DNA of 47,174 nucleotides from CAIVAT01 sp964628215 (lineage in GTDB: Bacteria; Bacteroidota; Bacteroidia; Bacteroidales; FEN-979), in contig CAZVNF010000007.1 in the NCBI GenBank assembly GCA_964628215.1, forward strand, positions 1 to 47,174. The letters are read 5' to 3'. Positions 32,873 to 40,603 of the stretch are shown piece after piece; the stretch's first letter is position 1; every line of letters starts with the position of its first letter. The notes beneath the pieces were generated by a model. It saw only the letters and a program-made list of their open reading frames with translations. It ran no database searches and had not been told where the DNA came from. Both the position numbers and the translations under genes were made by a program.

Positions 32873-33373
32873 TTAGGTGAAGATAATCTGGGTTTGCAGG
32901 CCGCCGCATTTTTCATAGAACTGCCCAACCGTCAGCACCTCCTTCACCCCATCCCAAAGATCATCCTTCTTTAATTTGAACATATCCATGGCAAGTTTAC
33001 AGGCGAAAACTTCCCCGCCGCCTGCTTCAATCATTTCAAGGAATTCTTTCACCGGTGGAATGTCAAGTTTATCCATCTGGCTGCGCATCATGGCAGAAAC
33101 ACCGGCTTCAACCCCCGGTATTGCTCCCAGCAAAGTAGGAAAAGGCAACCCGCCTGGCATGCGCATGGCAGGATTGCCAACCACACCGGTATGCAGACTG
33201 TTCATGGTTTTTTTGGTGATGGCATCCAGTCCGAAGAAGGTAAAAAACATTTTTGTTTCAATTCCTTCCATCACTGCTCCATTGCTCATAACCAATGCTG
33301 CATATACATCTTCAATTGTACCTTTGGCACAGATGATGCAGACTTTTTTCAAAGGAAATTCTTCGTTTGCCAT
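32873..33373 (-). CDS. DsrE/DsrF-family sulfur-trafficking protein
   Basis: A 166-residue DsrE-fold protein, most like the larger DsrE2/peroxiredoxin-like type. It opens with KKVCIICAKGTIEDVYAALVMSNGA and continues with KMFFTFFGLDAI and a Gly/Pro/Met-rich insertion. A cysteine at 125 (EVFACKLAMDMF) is where DsrE-family proteins carry persulfide sulfur; Cys12, Cys15 and Cys156 are also present. It is the last gene of the SQR operon, 54 bases after the TusE-like gene. I infer that it accepts sulfur downstream of sulfide oxidation. Confidence 0.87.
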   Translation of the reverse strand: MANEEFPLKKVCIICAKGTIEDVYAALVMSNGAVMEGIETKMFFTFFGLDAITKKTMNSLHTGVVGNPAMRMPGGLPFPTLLGAIPGVEAGVSAMMRSQMDKLDIPPVKEFLEMIEAGGGEVFACKLAMDMFKLKKDDLWDGVKEVLTVGQFYEKCGGLQTQIIFT

Positions 33374-33427
33374 TATGATTTGCTTAAAAATATGAATTTA
33401 TTTTTCATTCTTAAAGACAGTCAGTAC

Positions 33428-33739
33428 CTACACACAAGAGGCCGGTTTGGGGATACCCGCTACCTTGGCTGCTTTTTTCATAGGTGCACCCGGAAACAGG
33501 CCATAAAAACCCTTGATGTCGATAATACCTGAATTCCCGACAGAACGGATCGTAAGCGCTTCGCCCTTTGAAAAACGTTCCCTGAGGAATTCCAGCACCG
33601 CATAGTGCTTGTCGGTAAGCTGAACTCCCTCCTCTTTTGCAATTTCCATCGCAATATCCTTATTCCATTGTGCCGGATTTGTAAAGTAACCCTCTTCGTT
33701 TACGTCGACAGTTACGCCTGCAATGATTTTCTGTGCCAT
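33428..33739 (-). CDS. TusE/DsrC-family sulfur carrier with a single C-terminal cysteine
   Basis: A 103-residue protein of the DsrC/TusE/DsvC family. The C-terminal arm ends GIPKPASCV, with the conserved penultimate Cys102 (CysA). The second arm cysteine of true DsrC (CysB, eleven residues earlier) is replaced by Ala91, so it cannot form the DsrC trisulfide and is of the TusE-like, single-thiol type. Also typical are YFTNPAQWNKDIA and HYAVLEFLRERF. It lies between DUF1641 and DsrE genes on the same strand. Sulfur relay from SQR or DsrE is inferred from context. Confidence 0.92.
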   Translation of the reverse strand: MAQKIIAGVTVDVNEEGYFTNPAQWNKDIAMEIAKEEGVQLTDKHYAVLEFLRERFSKGEALTIRSVGNSGIIDIKGFYGLFPGAPMKKAAKVAGIPKPASCV

Positions 33740-33796
33740 ACAAAAAAAATTAAGTTAAACAATTTGCGAAATTTTATCTGTTACTCTGTTACTCTG

Positions 33797-34369
33797 TCAC
33801 TTTTTACCCGGCCCGATTGCCTCTACCAGTCTCAGTGCATACGACAAGGACTTTCTGACATCCGGAGAATTCAACTGTTTCAGTATGCCAAACAGCGATT
33901 TATTGTCGAGTTTGTCATCCATTTGAACCTCTGCCAGGGCCTTTGAGGTACGGCTAAGGGCTGCAATAACATCGGGTCGTGTTAAATTTCTTACAATTTC
34001 AAAATATCCTTTCTGGTCGAACTCATTCATTTTATTCACAGCATCAAGTCCAACCTGGTGAAGAATGGGAGAGATGTCTTTCATGAAATCCCTGGCGCTT
34101 TCAAGCATTTCAAGCATTTCATAGAAAGTGTCGATATTCTGGAGTAGTTTGACAAGAAGCATGGGTATCCCGCTATGATCAAAATCAACCTGCGATTTAT
34201 CCAGCATGACCACCGTATGGTGAAAAGCATCTTTTGCCACAATGCTCAGATCTGACATCAAATCATCGAATTCTTCCCGATTTCGTTTCTGCTGCTCAAC
34301 ACTTTCAAGAATCAGATCGAGTTTCCGGTTGAGTTCAGTGATTTGTTCCTGGAGATTATTTTCCGACAT
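33797..34369 (-). CDS. DUF1641-type helical protein
   Basis: A 190-residue, all-helical soluble protein. The N-terminus is a coiled coil (LQEQITELNRKLDLILESVEQQKRNREE). The body has DLSIVAKDAFHHTVVMLDKSQVDFDHSG, MLESARDFMKDISPILHQVGLDAVNKM and a Gly-Pro-Gly-Lys-Lys C-terminus. DUF1641 proteins are often encoded beside SQR-type flavoproteins or formate dehydrogenases; their function is unknown. It begins 11 bases after the SQR stop, so it is probably an SQR partner or accessory. Confidence 0.8.
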   Translation of the reverse strand: MSENNLQEQITELNRKLDLILESVEQQKRNREEFDDLMSDLSIVAKDAFHHTVVMLDKSQVDFDHSGIPMLLVKLLQNIDTFYEMLEMLESARDFMKDISPILHQVGLDAVNKMNEFDQKGYFEIVRNLTRPDVIAALSRTSKALAEVQMDDKLDNKSLFGILKQLNSPDVRKSLSYALRLVEAIGPGKK

Positions 34370-34380
34370 AACGCTTCGAA

Positions 34381-35610
34381 TTACATTTTTTTACCGGCCA
34401 TCGTCATTTTGGAGTCGATGGGCATTTCTTTCCCTTTCAGCAGGATATGCCAGTATATCCAACGGAACAACAACTTTCCGTAATGGTTCATGCGGGTCTC
34501 CTTCAGCAATCCAAAGGGGCCTATGCCCGGAAAGGGGAAGGAGCCGGGCAGGGGTTCGGTATCATAATTAAAGTCGATCAGGGCTCCCTTGCCAAAGCCG
34601 GTTTCAATATAACAGTTGGAGTGCCCGTCGAATGACTCAGTAAATGGCCGGTTTTCAATAGCGCACATAAGGTTTTCCGTAAGCACATCGGCCTGGAAAT
34701 GAACCACTGAACCTGCCTTTGAGGTTGGAAAATTTCCGGCATCACCGATCACAAACACATTTGGGAAAAAATCAGATTGCAAAGTGTGTTTGTGGGCTTT
34801 GGCAAAATCCATCTCATCACCCAACCCGCTACGTCCGATCATGGCGTCGCCTTTATGAACCGGAATGGTAACCAGGCAGTCAAAGGGAATCTCACGCTCA
34901 TCATAGGAAACAAGCATCTTCCGGTCATTGTCAATCCTTTCAAGATAGAAATCCGGGATAATGTTAATATTCTTTTCCTCAAGCAAAGCACCCAAAACCT
35001 TTGAAGCTCTTGGTTTTGTAAATGCACCCGACATAGGTGTAGCATAGGAAATGTTTACCTTACTGCGTACGCCGCGTTCAACAAAAAATGCATCGGCAAA
35101 CATTACGAATTCCAGTGGTGCCACCGGGCATTTGATAGGCATATCCGCGATATTCAATACCAATTCGCCACCCTGCCAGGTTTTAAAGAAATCGTTCAGC
35201 GCCACAGCCCCTTCAATGGTATAAAAATCGAAGATGCTTTTGTGCCAGAGCGGACCTTTGAGGCCAGGTGTTTCCTCAGGAACCACTCTCGTTCCGGTTG
35301 CAATAATCAGGAAGTCGTATTTCAGCGAAATGCCATCCTTTAACATTACATGGCTGTTTTGTGCGTCCACCCGGTCAATCTCCTGGAAAATCACATTGAC
35401 CCCGACAGGAATAAAGCTGGTTTTGGGTTTCACAACATCCTGCCGGGTATACATACCAAACGGAATGAATAAAAACCCGGGTTGATAATAATGTGTCTTA
35501 TGCTGGTCAATGATGGTAATATCCCATTCGTCGCGAGCCAGAAGTTTCCTCATTTTGTTGGCCATAATGGTACCGCCGGTACCTGCGCCAAGGATTAAGA
35601 GTCGTTTCAT
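34381..35610 (-). CDS. sqr: Sulfide:quinone oxidoreductase-like FAD flavoprotein
   Basis: A 409-residue flavoprotein of the SQR family, which oxidises sulfide at the membrane and reduces quinone. The N-terminal FAD motif is LLILGAGTGGTIMANKM. A second motif, YDFLIIATGTRV, and VFVIGDAGNFPTSKAG close the FAD site. Cys161 (PIKCPVAPLEF) and Cys333 (SNCYIETG) fit the conserved redox pair. The third cysteine of classical SQR, around residue 125, is absent. C-terminal amphipathic segments (KLLFRWIYWHILLKG) should anchor it to the membrane. A TACATTTG promoter box and a palindrome lie upstream. It leads the operon sqr-DUF1641-tusE-dsrE. Confidence 0.9.
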   Translation of the reverse strand: MKRLLILGAGTGGTIMANKMRKLLARDEWDITIIDQHKTHYYQPGFLFIPFGMYTRQDVVKPKTSFIPVGVNVIFQEIDRVDAQNSHVMLKDGISLKYDFLIIATGTRVVPEETPGLKGPLWHKSIFDFYTIEGAVALNDFFKTWQGGELVLNIADMPIKCPVAPLEFVMFADAFFVERGVRSKVNISYATPMSGAFTKPRASKVLGALLEEKNINIIPDFYLERIDNDRKMLVSYDEREIPFDCLVTIPVHKGDAMIGRSGLGDEMDFAKAHKHTLQSDFFPNVFVIGDAGNFPTSKAGSVVHFQADVLTENLMCAIENRPFTESFDGHSNCYIETGFGKGALIDFNYDTEPLPGSFPFPGIGPFGLLKETRMNHYGKLLFRWIYWHILLKGKEMPIDSKMTMAGKKM

Positions 35611-35637
35611 TTGTCAGATGTTTTCATTTTGTATGCA

Positions 35638-35679
35638 CAAATGTACATATATAATTAATATGATTACACATTGTGTTAT
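35638..35679 (-). promoter_or_regulatory. Candidate sqr promoter and operator
   Basis: On the minus strand TACATTTG (35645-35638) fits TAnnTTTG and lies 27 bases before the sqr ATG. A 17-base palindrome, ATTACACA-T-TGTGTTAT (35663-35679), is centred at 35671, about 40 bases before the predicted start of transcription. That is where class II CRP/FNR activators bind. Confidence 0.5.
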
Positions 35680-35750
35680 AAAATTAACAAATAATTCGAA
35701 TCCGAAGGAAATTTTCTACAACCGGAACTGTTTACATATAGTTTGCTAAA

Positions 35751-35786
35751 GTGTGAATTATATAAAATTTCAGTGTAATTATATAA
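35751..35786 (+). repeat. Two direct repeats GTGTnAATTATATAA, 22 bases apart
   Basis: GTGTGAATTATATAA (35751-35765) and GTGTAATTATATAA (35773-35786) differ by one base. Their 22-base period is two helical turns, so they could be a tandem protein-binding site. They lie in the 278-base divergent gap between sqr and the coiled-coil lipoprotein, whose other content is AT-rich. Confidence 0.5.
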
Positions 35787-35856
35787 CAGATACCGGAGAA
35801 TATGGACGCATCTTTGCCGCTTTATTAGTTTATTAGAATAATTCTGATTTTCTCCT

Positions 35857-35864
35857 TAATTTTG
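35857..35864 (+). promoter_or_regulatory. Candidate -7 element of the coiled-coil lipoprotein gene
   Basis: TAATTTTG fits the TAnnTTTG consensus and ends 24 bases before the ATG at 35889. A near match, CATCTTTG, lies further upstream at 35810-35817. Confidence 0.5.
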
Positions 35865-35888
35865 CCACAAATTAAAAAACCAAATCAA

Positions 35889-36740
35889 ATGAAAAAGTAT
35901 TTTTTTCTTTTATTGATTCCGGTGTTTTTTGCCTGCGGACGTGCAGCTGAGAAAAAAGCACAGGAATTGCAGTCCAAAACGGACAGCCTTATGAGTCAGA
36001 CAATGCAAAAAGATGAAGCAATCAATGAATTCATTCGCTCCATCAACGACATCCAGGGCACTCTGGACACCATTAAACAAAAAGAGAATATCATCAACCT
36101 TACCACCGACCGGGGTGGAGAATTGAAACTTTCTGCAAAGGATCAGATCAAAAATGATATTCAGACCATTTACAGTCTGATGCAAAAGAATAAAGAGACC
36201 ATCAGCGCACTTTCGAAAAAACTGAAAAACTCGAGCTTAAAGGTTGACGAACTCAATAAAATGGTTGAACGGTTAAATAAAGACCTGGCCGACAAAGCTT
36301 CACAAATTGAAGATTTGCGGAACAAACTTTCTAAACTGAACGCCTCCTTTGAAATGGCAAACCTCAAAATCGATACGTTATCCCGTACGGTTAAAGACCA
36401 GGGTTCGCAACTCAACAACCAGTCGCAAACCATTGCTTCACAGGACGAAGCTCTCAACACCGCTTATTACGTAATCGGAAACAACAAGGAGTTAAAGAAA
36501 AACGGAGTCATCAAGAGCGGGGAAGTTCTTTCCGATTTCAACAAGGACCTTTTTACAAAAATTGATGTACGTAAAGTAACCGAAATCTCGATCCTGAGCA
36601 AAAAGGCAAAAATTCTTTCAAGCCACCCTTCCAGCGCCTACAAGTTCACAGGTGATAAAAAGGTGATCCAGGCTTTGCAGATTCTCGATTACAAAGCTTT
36701 CTGGTCCAATTCAAAATACCTGGTTATTGTGGTTGACTGA
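35889..36740 (+). CDS. Coiled-coil lipoprotein of unknown function
   Basis: A 283-residue predicted lipoprotein. The signal peptide ends in FFACG, a loose lipobox with Cys at about 17. Residues 25-200 are almost continuous heptad-type coiled coil (ELQSKTDSLMSQTMQKDEAI, KKLKNSSLKVDELNKMVERLNKDLADKAS, LRNKLSKLNASFEMANLK). The last 80 residues form a compact domain (TAYYVIGNNKELKKNGVIK, then VTEISILSKKAKILSSHPSSAYKF and WSNSKYLVIVVD). This layout is common in Bacteroidota and unnamed. The ATG at 35889 starts the signal peptide. It ends at a strong terminator. Confidence 0.85.
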   Translation: MKKYFFLLLIPVFFACGRAAEKKAQELQSKTDSLMSQTMQKDEAINEFIRSINDIQGTLDTIKQKENIINLTTDRGGELKLSAKDQIKNDIQTIYSLMQKNKETISALSKKLKNSSLKVDELNKMVERLNKDLADKASQIEDLRNKLSKLNASFEMANLKIDTLSRTVKDQGSQLNNQSQTIASQDEALNTAYYVIGNNKELKKNGVIKSGEVLSDFNKDLFTKIDVRKVTEISILSKKAKILSSHPSSAYKFTGDKKVIQALQILDYKAFWSNSKYLVIVVD

Positions 36741-36763
36741 TCAAAACTTTAGTAATTTAAAAT

Positions 36764-36796
36764 GGGGGGCAACGTTAACGGAGCCCCTTTTTTTTT
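36764..36796 (+). terminator. Intrinsic terminator after the coiled-coil lipoprotein gene
   Basis: GGGGC (36766-36770) pairs with GCCCC (36783-36787) around a 12-base loop, followed by nine or more T. Two additional G-T pairs can extend the stem. Confidence 0.85.
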
Positions 36797-36833
36797 GATC
36801 TTTGCGATCAGGTAAATCAGTTTAACAAACGAC

Positions 36834-37853
36834 ATGATGCGGCACTCAATTCTATTCCTGTTTCTTACAGTTGGTCTTACATTCAGTTTACATGCTCAGA
36901 AAAGTAAAAATGACCGGTTTATAATCGCCTTTTACAATACAGAAAACTGTTTTGACACCATCGATGACCCCAATATCAACGATGAGGACTTTCTGCCAAC
37001 TTCCAAAGTTGCCTGGACAAGTGATCGCTATGCCCGTAAACTCAGAAATATTGCCAGGGCGATTGTCTCGATAGACAGTGTGAATATGCCGGCTGTTGTC
37101 GGGCTGGCAGAAGTAGAGAACATAACGGCATTAAACGACCTCATAAGCCAAACAACCCTTCAAAGAGGGAATTACCAGGCCATCCTCGAAGAAGGCAGTG
37201 ATCAGCGGGGAATTGATGTTGCCCTGATATTCAGAAAAGATGTTATGAAGTATATCGGGCACCATTCATTACCATCGGCACAATCTTTCAAAACCCGTTC
37301 GGTGCTTTATGTGAGGCTGGCAGATGCAAAAAAAGACACATTTCATGTTTTTGTAAACCATTGGAAATCCCGTTCGGGGGGCGCAACAGAAACTGAACCG
37401 CAACGTATTGAAAATGCCTCAACCTTAAAACATCTCACGGATTCACTGCTGACGCGCAATCCGAAAGCAAACATTGTAATTATGGGCGATTTAAATGATG
37501 AGCCGAACAACAAGAGCCTGTCAGAAATACTCGGTGCCCGGAAGCCTGAAAAGAAAATAATCTCAACCGCATTGTACAACCTCATGTATGAGCGGTTCCT
37601 GCAAGGGGAAGGCACCCTGTATTATAAAGACTGGGACCTGTTCGACCAGTTTGTGGTATCAGGAAATCTATTAAATAAAAAGCCAGGCAAAGGGGCTGTG
37701 ATTTTATCGCCCTACGCGTTTATCTTCAAACCTGAATGGCTGTTGTATAAAAATAAAGCCGGTGAAATGGTTCCAAACCGTACCGCAGGATCAAAAGACT
37801 ACTTTGGCGGATACAGTGACCACCTGCCGGTTTATTTGGTGGTGACGGAATAG
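36834..37853 (+). CDS. Secreted endonuclease/exonuclease/phosphatase-family protein
   Basis: A 339-residue protein with a signal peptide (about 1-21, ending SLHAQ) and the metal-dependent EEP fold. Active-site motifs are FYNTENCFDT (metal-binding Asn), GLAEVEN (catalytic Glu), VNHWKSRSGG, IMGDLNDEPN (Asp and Asn) and YSDHLPVY (Asp-His). Secreted EEP proteins of this phylum degrade nucleic acids or act on phosphorylated substrates; the exact one is unknown. ATG codons at 36834 and 36837 are equally good starts. Its last 22 bases overlap the 3' end of the convergent MORN gene. Confidence 0.9.
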   Translation: MMRHSILFLFLTVGLTFSLHAQKSKNDRFIIAFYNTENCFDTIDDPNINDEDFLPTSKVAWTSDRYARKLRNIARAIVSIDSVNMPAVVGLAEVENITALNDLISQTTLQRGNYQAILEEGSDQRGIDVALIFRKDVMKYIGHHSLPSAQSFKTRSVLYVRLADAKKDTFHVFVNHWKSRSGGATETEPQRIENASTLKHLTDSLLTRNPKANIVIMGDLNDEPNNKSLSEILGARKPEKKIISTALYNLMYERFLQGEGTLYYKDWDLFDQFVVSGNLLNKKPGKGAVILSPYAFIFKPEWLLYKNKAGEMVPNRTAGSKDYFGGYSDHLPVYLVVTE

Positions 37854-38266
37854 TCCAGTTCTTTTAAAAGACGGCCGTTTTCATCAAAAAACCTCCATTT
37901 ACCTACACGCATATCTTCTTTATAATACCCGTCGTAGCGCATTTTCCCGTTCTCGAAATAGGTGGTTCTCTTACCTTCGGATTTGCCTTTTACATAGGTT
38001 CCTTCACTCCACATTTTCCCGTTTTCATACCAGTACATCCATTTGCCATCCCGCTTGCCGTCCTTGTAAGTTCCCTCCATTTGAGCCTGTTTGTTGGGAT
38101 AATAGGTTGTTTCCTTCAGCAATTCGCGTCCTTCGCCTTTTCCTTTATAGATACAAAGGCGTTTTGTGGAACCGTCGGGATAGGTTTCCTCAATTACCTT
38201 ATTTTCGAAACGGCAGGATGCCAGGCTAAAGATCAGTAAAGTAAGACAGAGTAAATTTGTTCTCAT
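37832..38266 (-). CDS. MORN/YwqK-repeat lipoprotein
   Basis: A 144-residue predicted lipoprotein (lipobox SLASC). The mature part consists of about five MORN-like repeats of the YwqK kind, such as GTYKDGKRDGKWMYWYENGKMW and the closely similar units before and after it (MEGTY, SEGTY, YDGYY starts). Proteins of this type are sometimes labelled antitoxins, but no toxin is next to it. A surface-exposed binding role is more likely. It overlaps the convergent EEP gene by 22 bases and lies just downstream of pyrC on the same strand. Confidence 0.87.
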   Translation of the reverse strand: MRTNLLCLTLLIFSLASCRFENKVIEETYPDGSTKRLCIYKGKGEGRELLKETTYYPNKQAQMEGTYKDGKRDGKWMYWYENGKMWSEGTYVKGKSEGKRTTYFENGKMRYDGYYKEDMRVGKWRFFDENGRLLKELDYSVTTK

Positions 38267-38285
38267 TTAAAAAATCTGTTGATGT

Positions 38286-39641
38286 TCAGGAATTAAAAGT
38301 TAAGCGCAGACCTTTCTGCGATTCATTAAAAATACCATGGTCATATACCAGGTTGCCGTTCACCCAGGTATGGGTTACACGCGATTTAAAGGTCACCCCT
38401 TCAAATGGGGACCATCCGCATTTGTATAATACATTTTCCGTTGTCACTGTCCATGGATCATCCGGATCAACCAGCACCAGATCGGCTGCATAGCCTTTTC
38501 GAATAAATCCCCGGTTGGGAATCCTGTACAGGATAGCCGGGTTATGGCACATCTTTTCAACAATCATCTCCACCGATATTTTACCAAGCTGGAAAAAACC
38601 GAACATGGCGACCAGCGAATGCTGAATCAAAGGGCCGCCTGAAGGACAACTGTTATAAGCATTGCCCTTTTCTCCTTTCAGGTGAGGAGCATGGTCGGTG
38701 GCAATGATATCGATCGTACCATTCAGCAACCCTGCAAACAGGGATTCACGGTCCCTGGATGATTTAATGGCCGGATTCCATTTTATCAGCGTGCCAAGAT
38801 CCTCATAATCACGGTCATCAAACCATAAATGGTGAATACACACCTCCCCGGTGATCAATTTTTCTGCCAGCGGAACATTGCTTTGCAACAATAGCAGTTC
38901 CCTGCCGGTTGATAAATGAGCCAGGTGAAGCCTTGAATGATATTTTTCAGCCAGGTTTACCGCCTTTTCTGATGAGCGGTAACAAGCCTCTTCACTGCGG
39001 ATAAGGGGATGAGCCGACGCGGGAATAAGGTCGCCGTACTTTGCCTTGAATTCGCTCAGGTTTTGTTGTACAATAGCTTCCTCTTCGGCATGTACGGCAA
39101 TAAGTAAGGGTGATTTTTCAAATATAGCCTTAAGCGCTTCAGGGTCATCTACGAGCATATTGCCGGTTGAGGCTCCCATAAAAAGCTTCAGACCGCAAAT
39201 CTTTGCAGGATCTGCCTGTACTATTTCTTCAATATTGTTGTTGGTTGCTCCCAGGAAAAAAGAGTAATTGGCCAGTGATTTAAGGGAAGCAAGGTCAAAT
39301 TTATCTTCCAGGAGCTCTAGTGTGGTTGCATTCGGCTTCGTGTTGGGCATCTCCATGTAGGAGGTTACTCCCCCTGCAACAGCAGCCTTGCTCTCAGTAT
39401 AAATGTCGCCCTTTTCTGTCAAACCCGGTTCACGAAAATGAACATGATCATCAATCACTCCCGGTAAAAGGTACTTTTGTTTTGCATCAATGACTATGGT
39501 ATCTGGCGGAAAGGGAAAATCGCTGGCCGCATTTCCGGTAAAAACTTCTGATATCACCCCATCCTGTAGAAAAACACCCCCGGAAAACCGTTTGTTTTCA
39601 TTTACAATCAGCGCATTATGTATATAGCAGGCATTTTTCAT
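38286..39641 (-). CDS. pyrC: Dihydroorotase
   Basis: A 451-residue class I type dihydroorotase, the third step of pyrimidine synthesis (carbamoyl-aspartate to dihydroorotate). Zinc-site motifs are His66 and His68 in DDHVHFREPG, the carboxylated Lys in ICGLKLFMGAS, VHAEEE, HLAHLSTG and the catalytic Asp in IATDHAPHLKGEK. GWSPFEGVTFKSRV is the typical C-terminal signature. A CATCTTTG element (39702-39695) upstream is a near match to the -7 consensus. The GT2 gene next to it is transcribed in the same direction. Confidence 0.95.
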   Translation of the reverse strand: MKNACYIHNALIVNENKRFSGGVFLQDGVISEVFTGNAASDFPFPPDTIVIDAKQKYLLPGVIDDHVHFREPGLTEKGDIYTESKAAVAGGVTSYMEMPNTKPNATTLELLEDKFDLASLKSLANYSFFLGATNNNIEEIVQADPAKICGLKLFMGASTGNMLVDDPEALKAIFEKSPLLIAVHAEEEAIVQQNLSEFKAKYGDLIPASAHPLIRSEEACYRSSEKAVNLAEKYHSRLHLAHLSTGRELLLLQSNVPLAEKLITGEVCIHHLWFDDRDYEDLGTLIKWNPAIKSSRDRESLFAGLLNGTIDIIATDHAPHLKGEKGNAYNSCPSGGPLIQHSLVAMFGFFQLGKISVEMIVEKMCHNPAILYRIPNRGFIRKGYAADLVLVDPDDPWTVTTENVLYKCGWSPFEGVTFKSRVTHTWVNGNLVYDHGIFNESQKGLRLTFNS

Positions 39642-39694
39642 TTATTGTACGATTGTCGAAGGTCGGTTAATGATTCATTTTCACCTCACAGGCG

Positions 39695-39702
39695 CAAAGA
39701 TG
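39695..39702 (-). promoter_or_regulatory. Candidate -7 element of pyrC
   Basis: On the minus strand CATCTTTG matches seven of eight positions of TAnnTTTG and lies 53 bases before the ATG. Confidence 0.35.
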
Positions 39703-39778
39703 CAAAATAAATCCAATTGATTTTCAAATCATGGCCTCAGACGGATTTGCGCCCTGGCGTCCCACTATTGATTTTTGT

Positions 39779-40519
39779 TCAATCCTGGCGGGGTTTGTAT
39801 TTCTTCAGCATGCTTCTCCAACGGAGGCTGATTACGCCCAGAACTGCTTCTCTGAAAATACCTTTACTCATTTTTGATTCCCCCAGGGTGCGGTCGGTAA
39901 AGATAATCGGAACTTCAACGATGTTGAATCCAAGCTTCCAGGCAGTATATTTCATTTCAATCTGAAAGGCATACCCTGTAAAACGAACTTTTTCCAGATC
40001 AATCGTTTCAAGCACTTTACGGGTATAGCATTTAAAACCAGCGGTAGTATCCATGACTTTCATCCGGGTTATGAACCGCACATAGATTGAAGCTCCATAA
40101 GACATCAAAACACGGCCCATGGGCCAGTTCACCACATTCACCCCGGTAATATACCGCGACCCGATTACAAGATCTCCACCCTGATTTTTTGCAGCATCGT
40201 ACAGCCTGAGAAGATCATCCGGGTTATGCGAAAAATCGGCATCCATCTCAAAAATGAAACTATAGCCTTTTTTTAGCGCCCATTTGAACCCATGAATATA
40301 GGCGGTTCCCAGTCCCAGTTTACCTTTACGCTCTTCGATAAACAGGCGATCAGGAAATTCAGCCATAAGCTTCTTAACAATGGCTGCCGTTCCGTCCGGG
40401 GAGTTATCCTCCACGATAAGTACATCCAGCTCTTTCGGCAATGAAAACACCTTACGGAGTATACGCTCTATATTGTCCTTTTCATTATAAGTAGGGATGA
40501 TTACCAGGCAATCTGACAC
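39779..40519 (-). CDS. Polyprenol-phosphate mannosyltransferase-like glycosyltransferase (GT2)
   Basis: A 246-residue family 2 glycosyltransferase with the size and motifs of dolichol/polyprenol-phosphate mannose synthases. Visible are VIIPTYNEKDNIERIL, VEDNSPDGT, the metal-binding D-A-D in FEMDADFSHNP, GSRYITG, and DTTAGFKCYTR with the acceptor loop. It has no membrane helix, so it belongs to the peripheral type. It should make polyprenyl-phosphate-linked mannose or glucose for envelope glycosylation. The tandem arrangement with pyrC is common in this phylum. Confidence 0.92.
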   Translation of the reverse strand: MSDCLVIIPTYNEKDNIERILRKVFSLPKELDVLIVEDNSPDGTAAIVKKLMAEFPDRLFIEERKGKLGLGTAYIHGFKWALKKGYSFIFEMDADFSHNPDDLLRLYDAAKNQGGDLVIGSRYITGVNVVNWPMGRVLMSYGASIYVRFITRMKVMDTTAGFKCYTRKVLETIDLEKVRFTGYAFQIEMKYTAWKLGFNIVEVPIIFTDRTLGESKMSKGIFREAVLGVISLRWRSMLKKYKPRQD

Positions 40520-40563
40520 AAAACTGATGTTTTAAATGAAATTGAATGTTTGCTGAAATAACG

Positions 40564-40594
40564 AAAAAAGGGGCCTGGTATTGCACCAGGCCCC
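40564..40594 (-). terminator. Intrinsic terminator of the PLD-like gene
   Basis: A perfect 10-bp stem, GGGGCCTGGT (40570-40579) with ACCAGGCCCC (40585-40594), encloses a five-base loop. A run of six T follows on the minus strand. It starts 10 bases after the PLD-like gene's stop. Confidence 0.93.
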
Positions 40595-40603
40595 GATTAG
40601 TAT

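Noticed and set aside
37832..38266. The MORN-repeat protein as the antitoxin of a toxin-antitoxin pair
   Set aside because: It has a lipoprotein signal and the neighbouring genes are pyrC and a secreted EEP enzyme, not a toxin.
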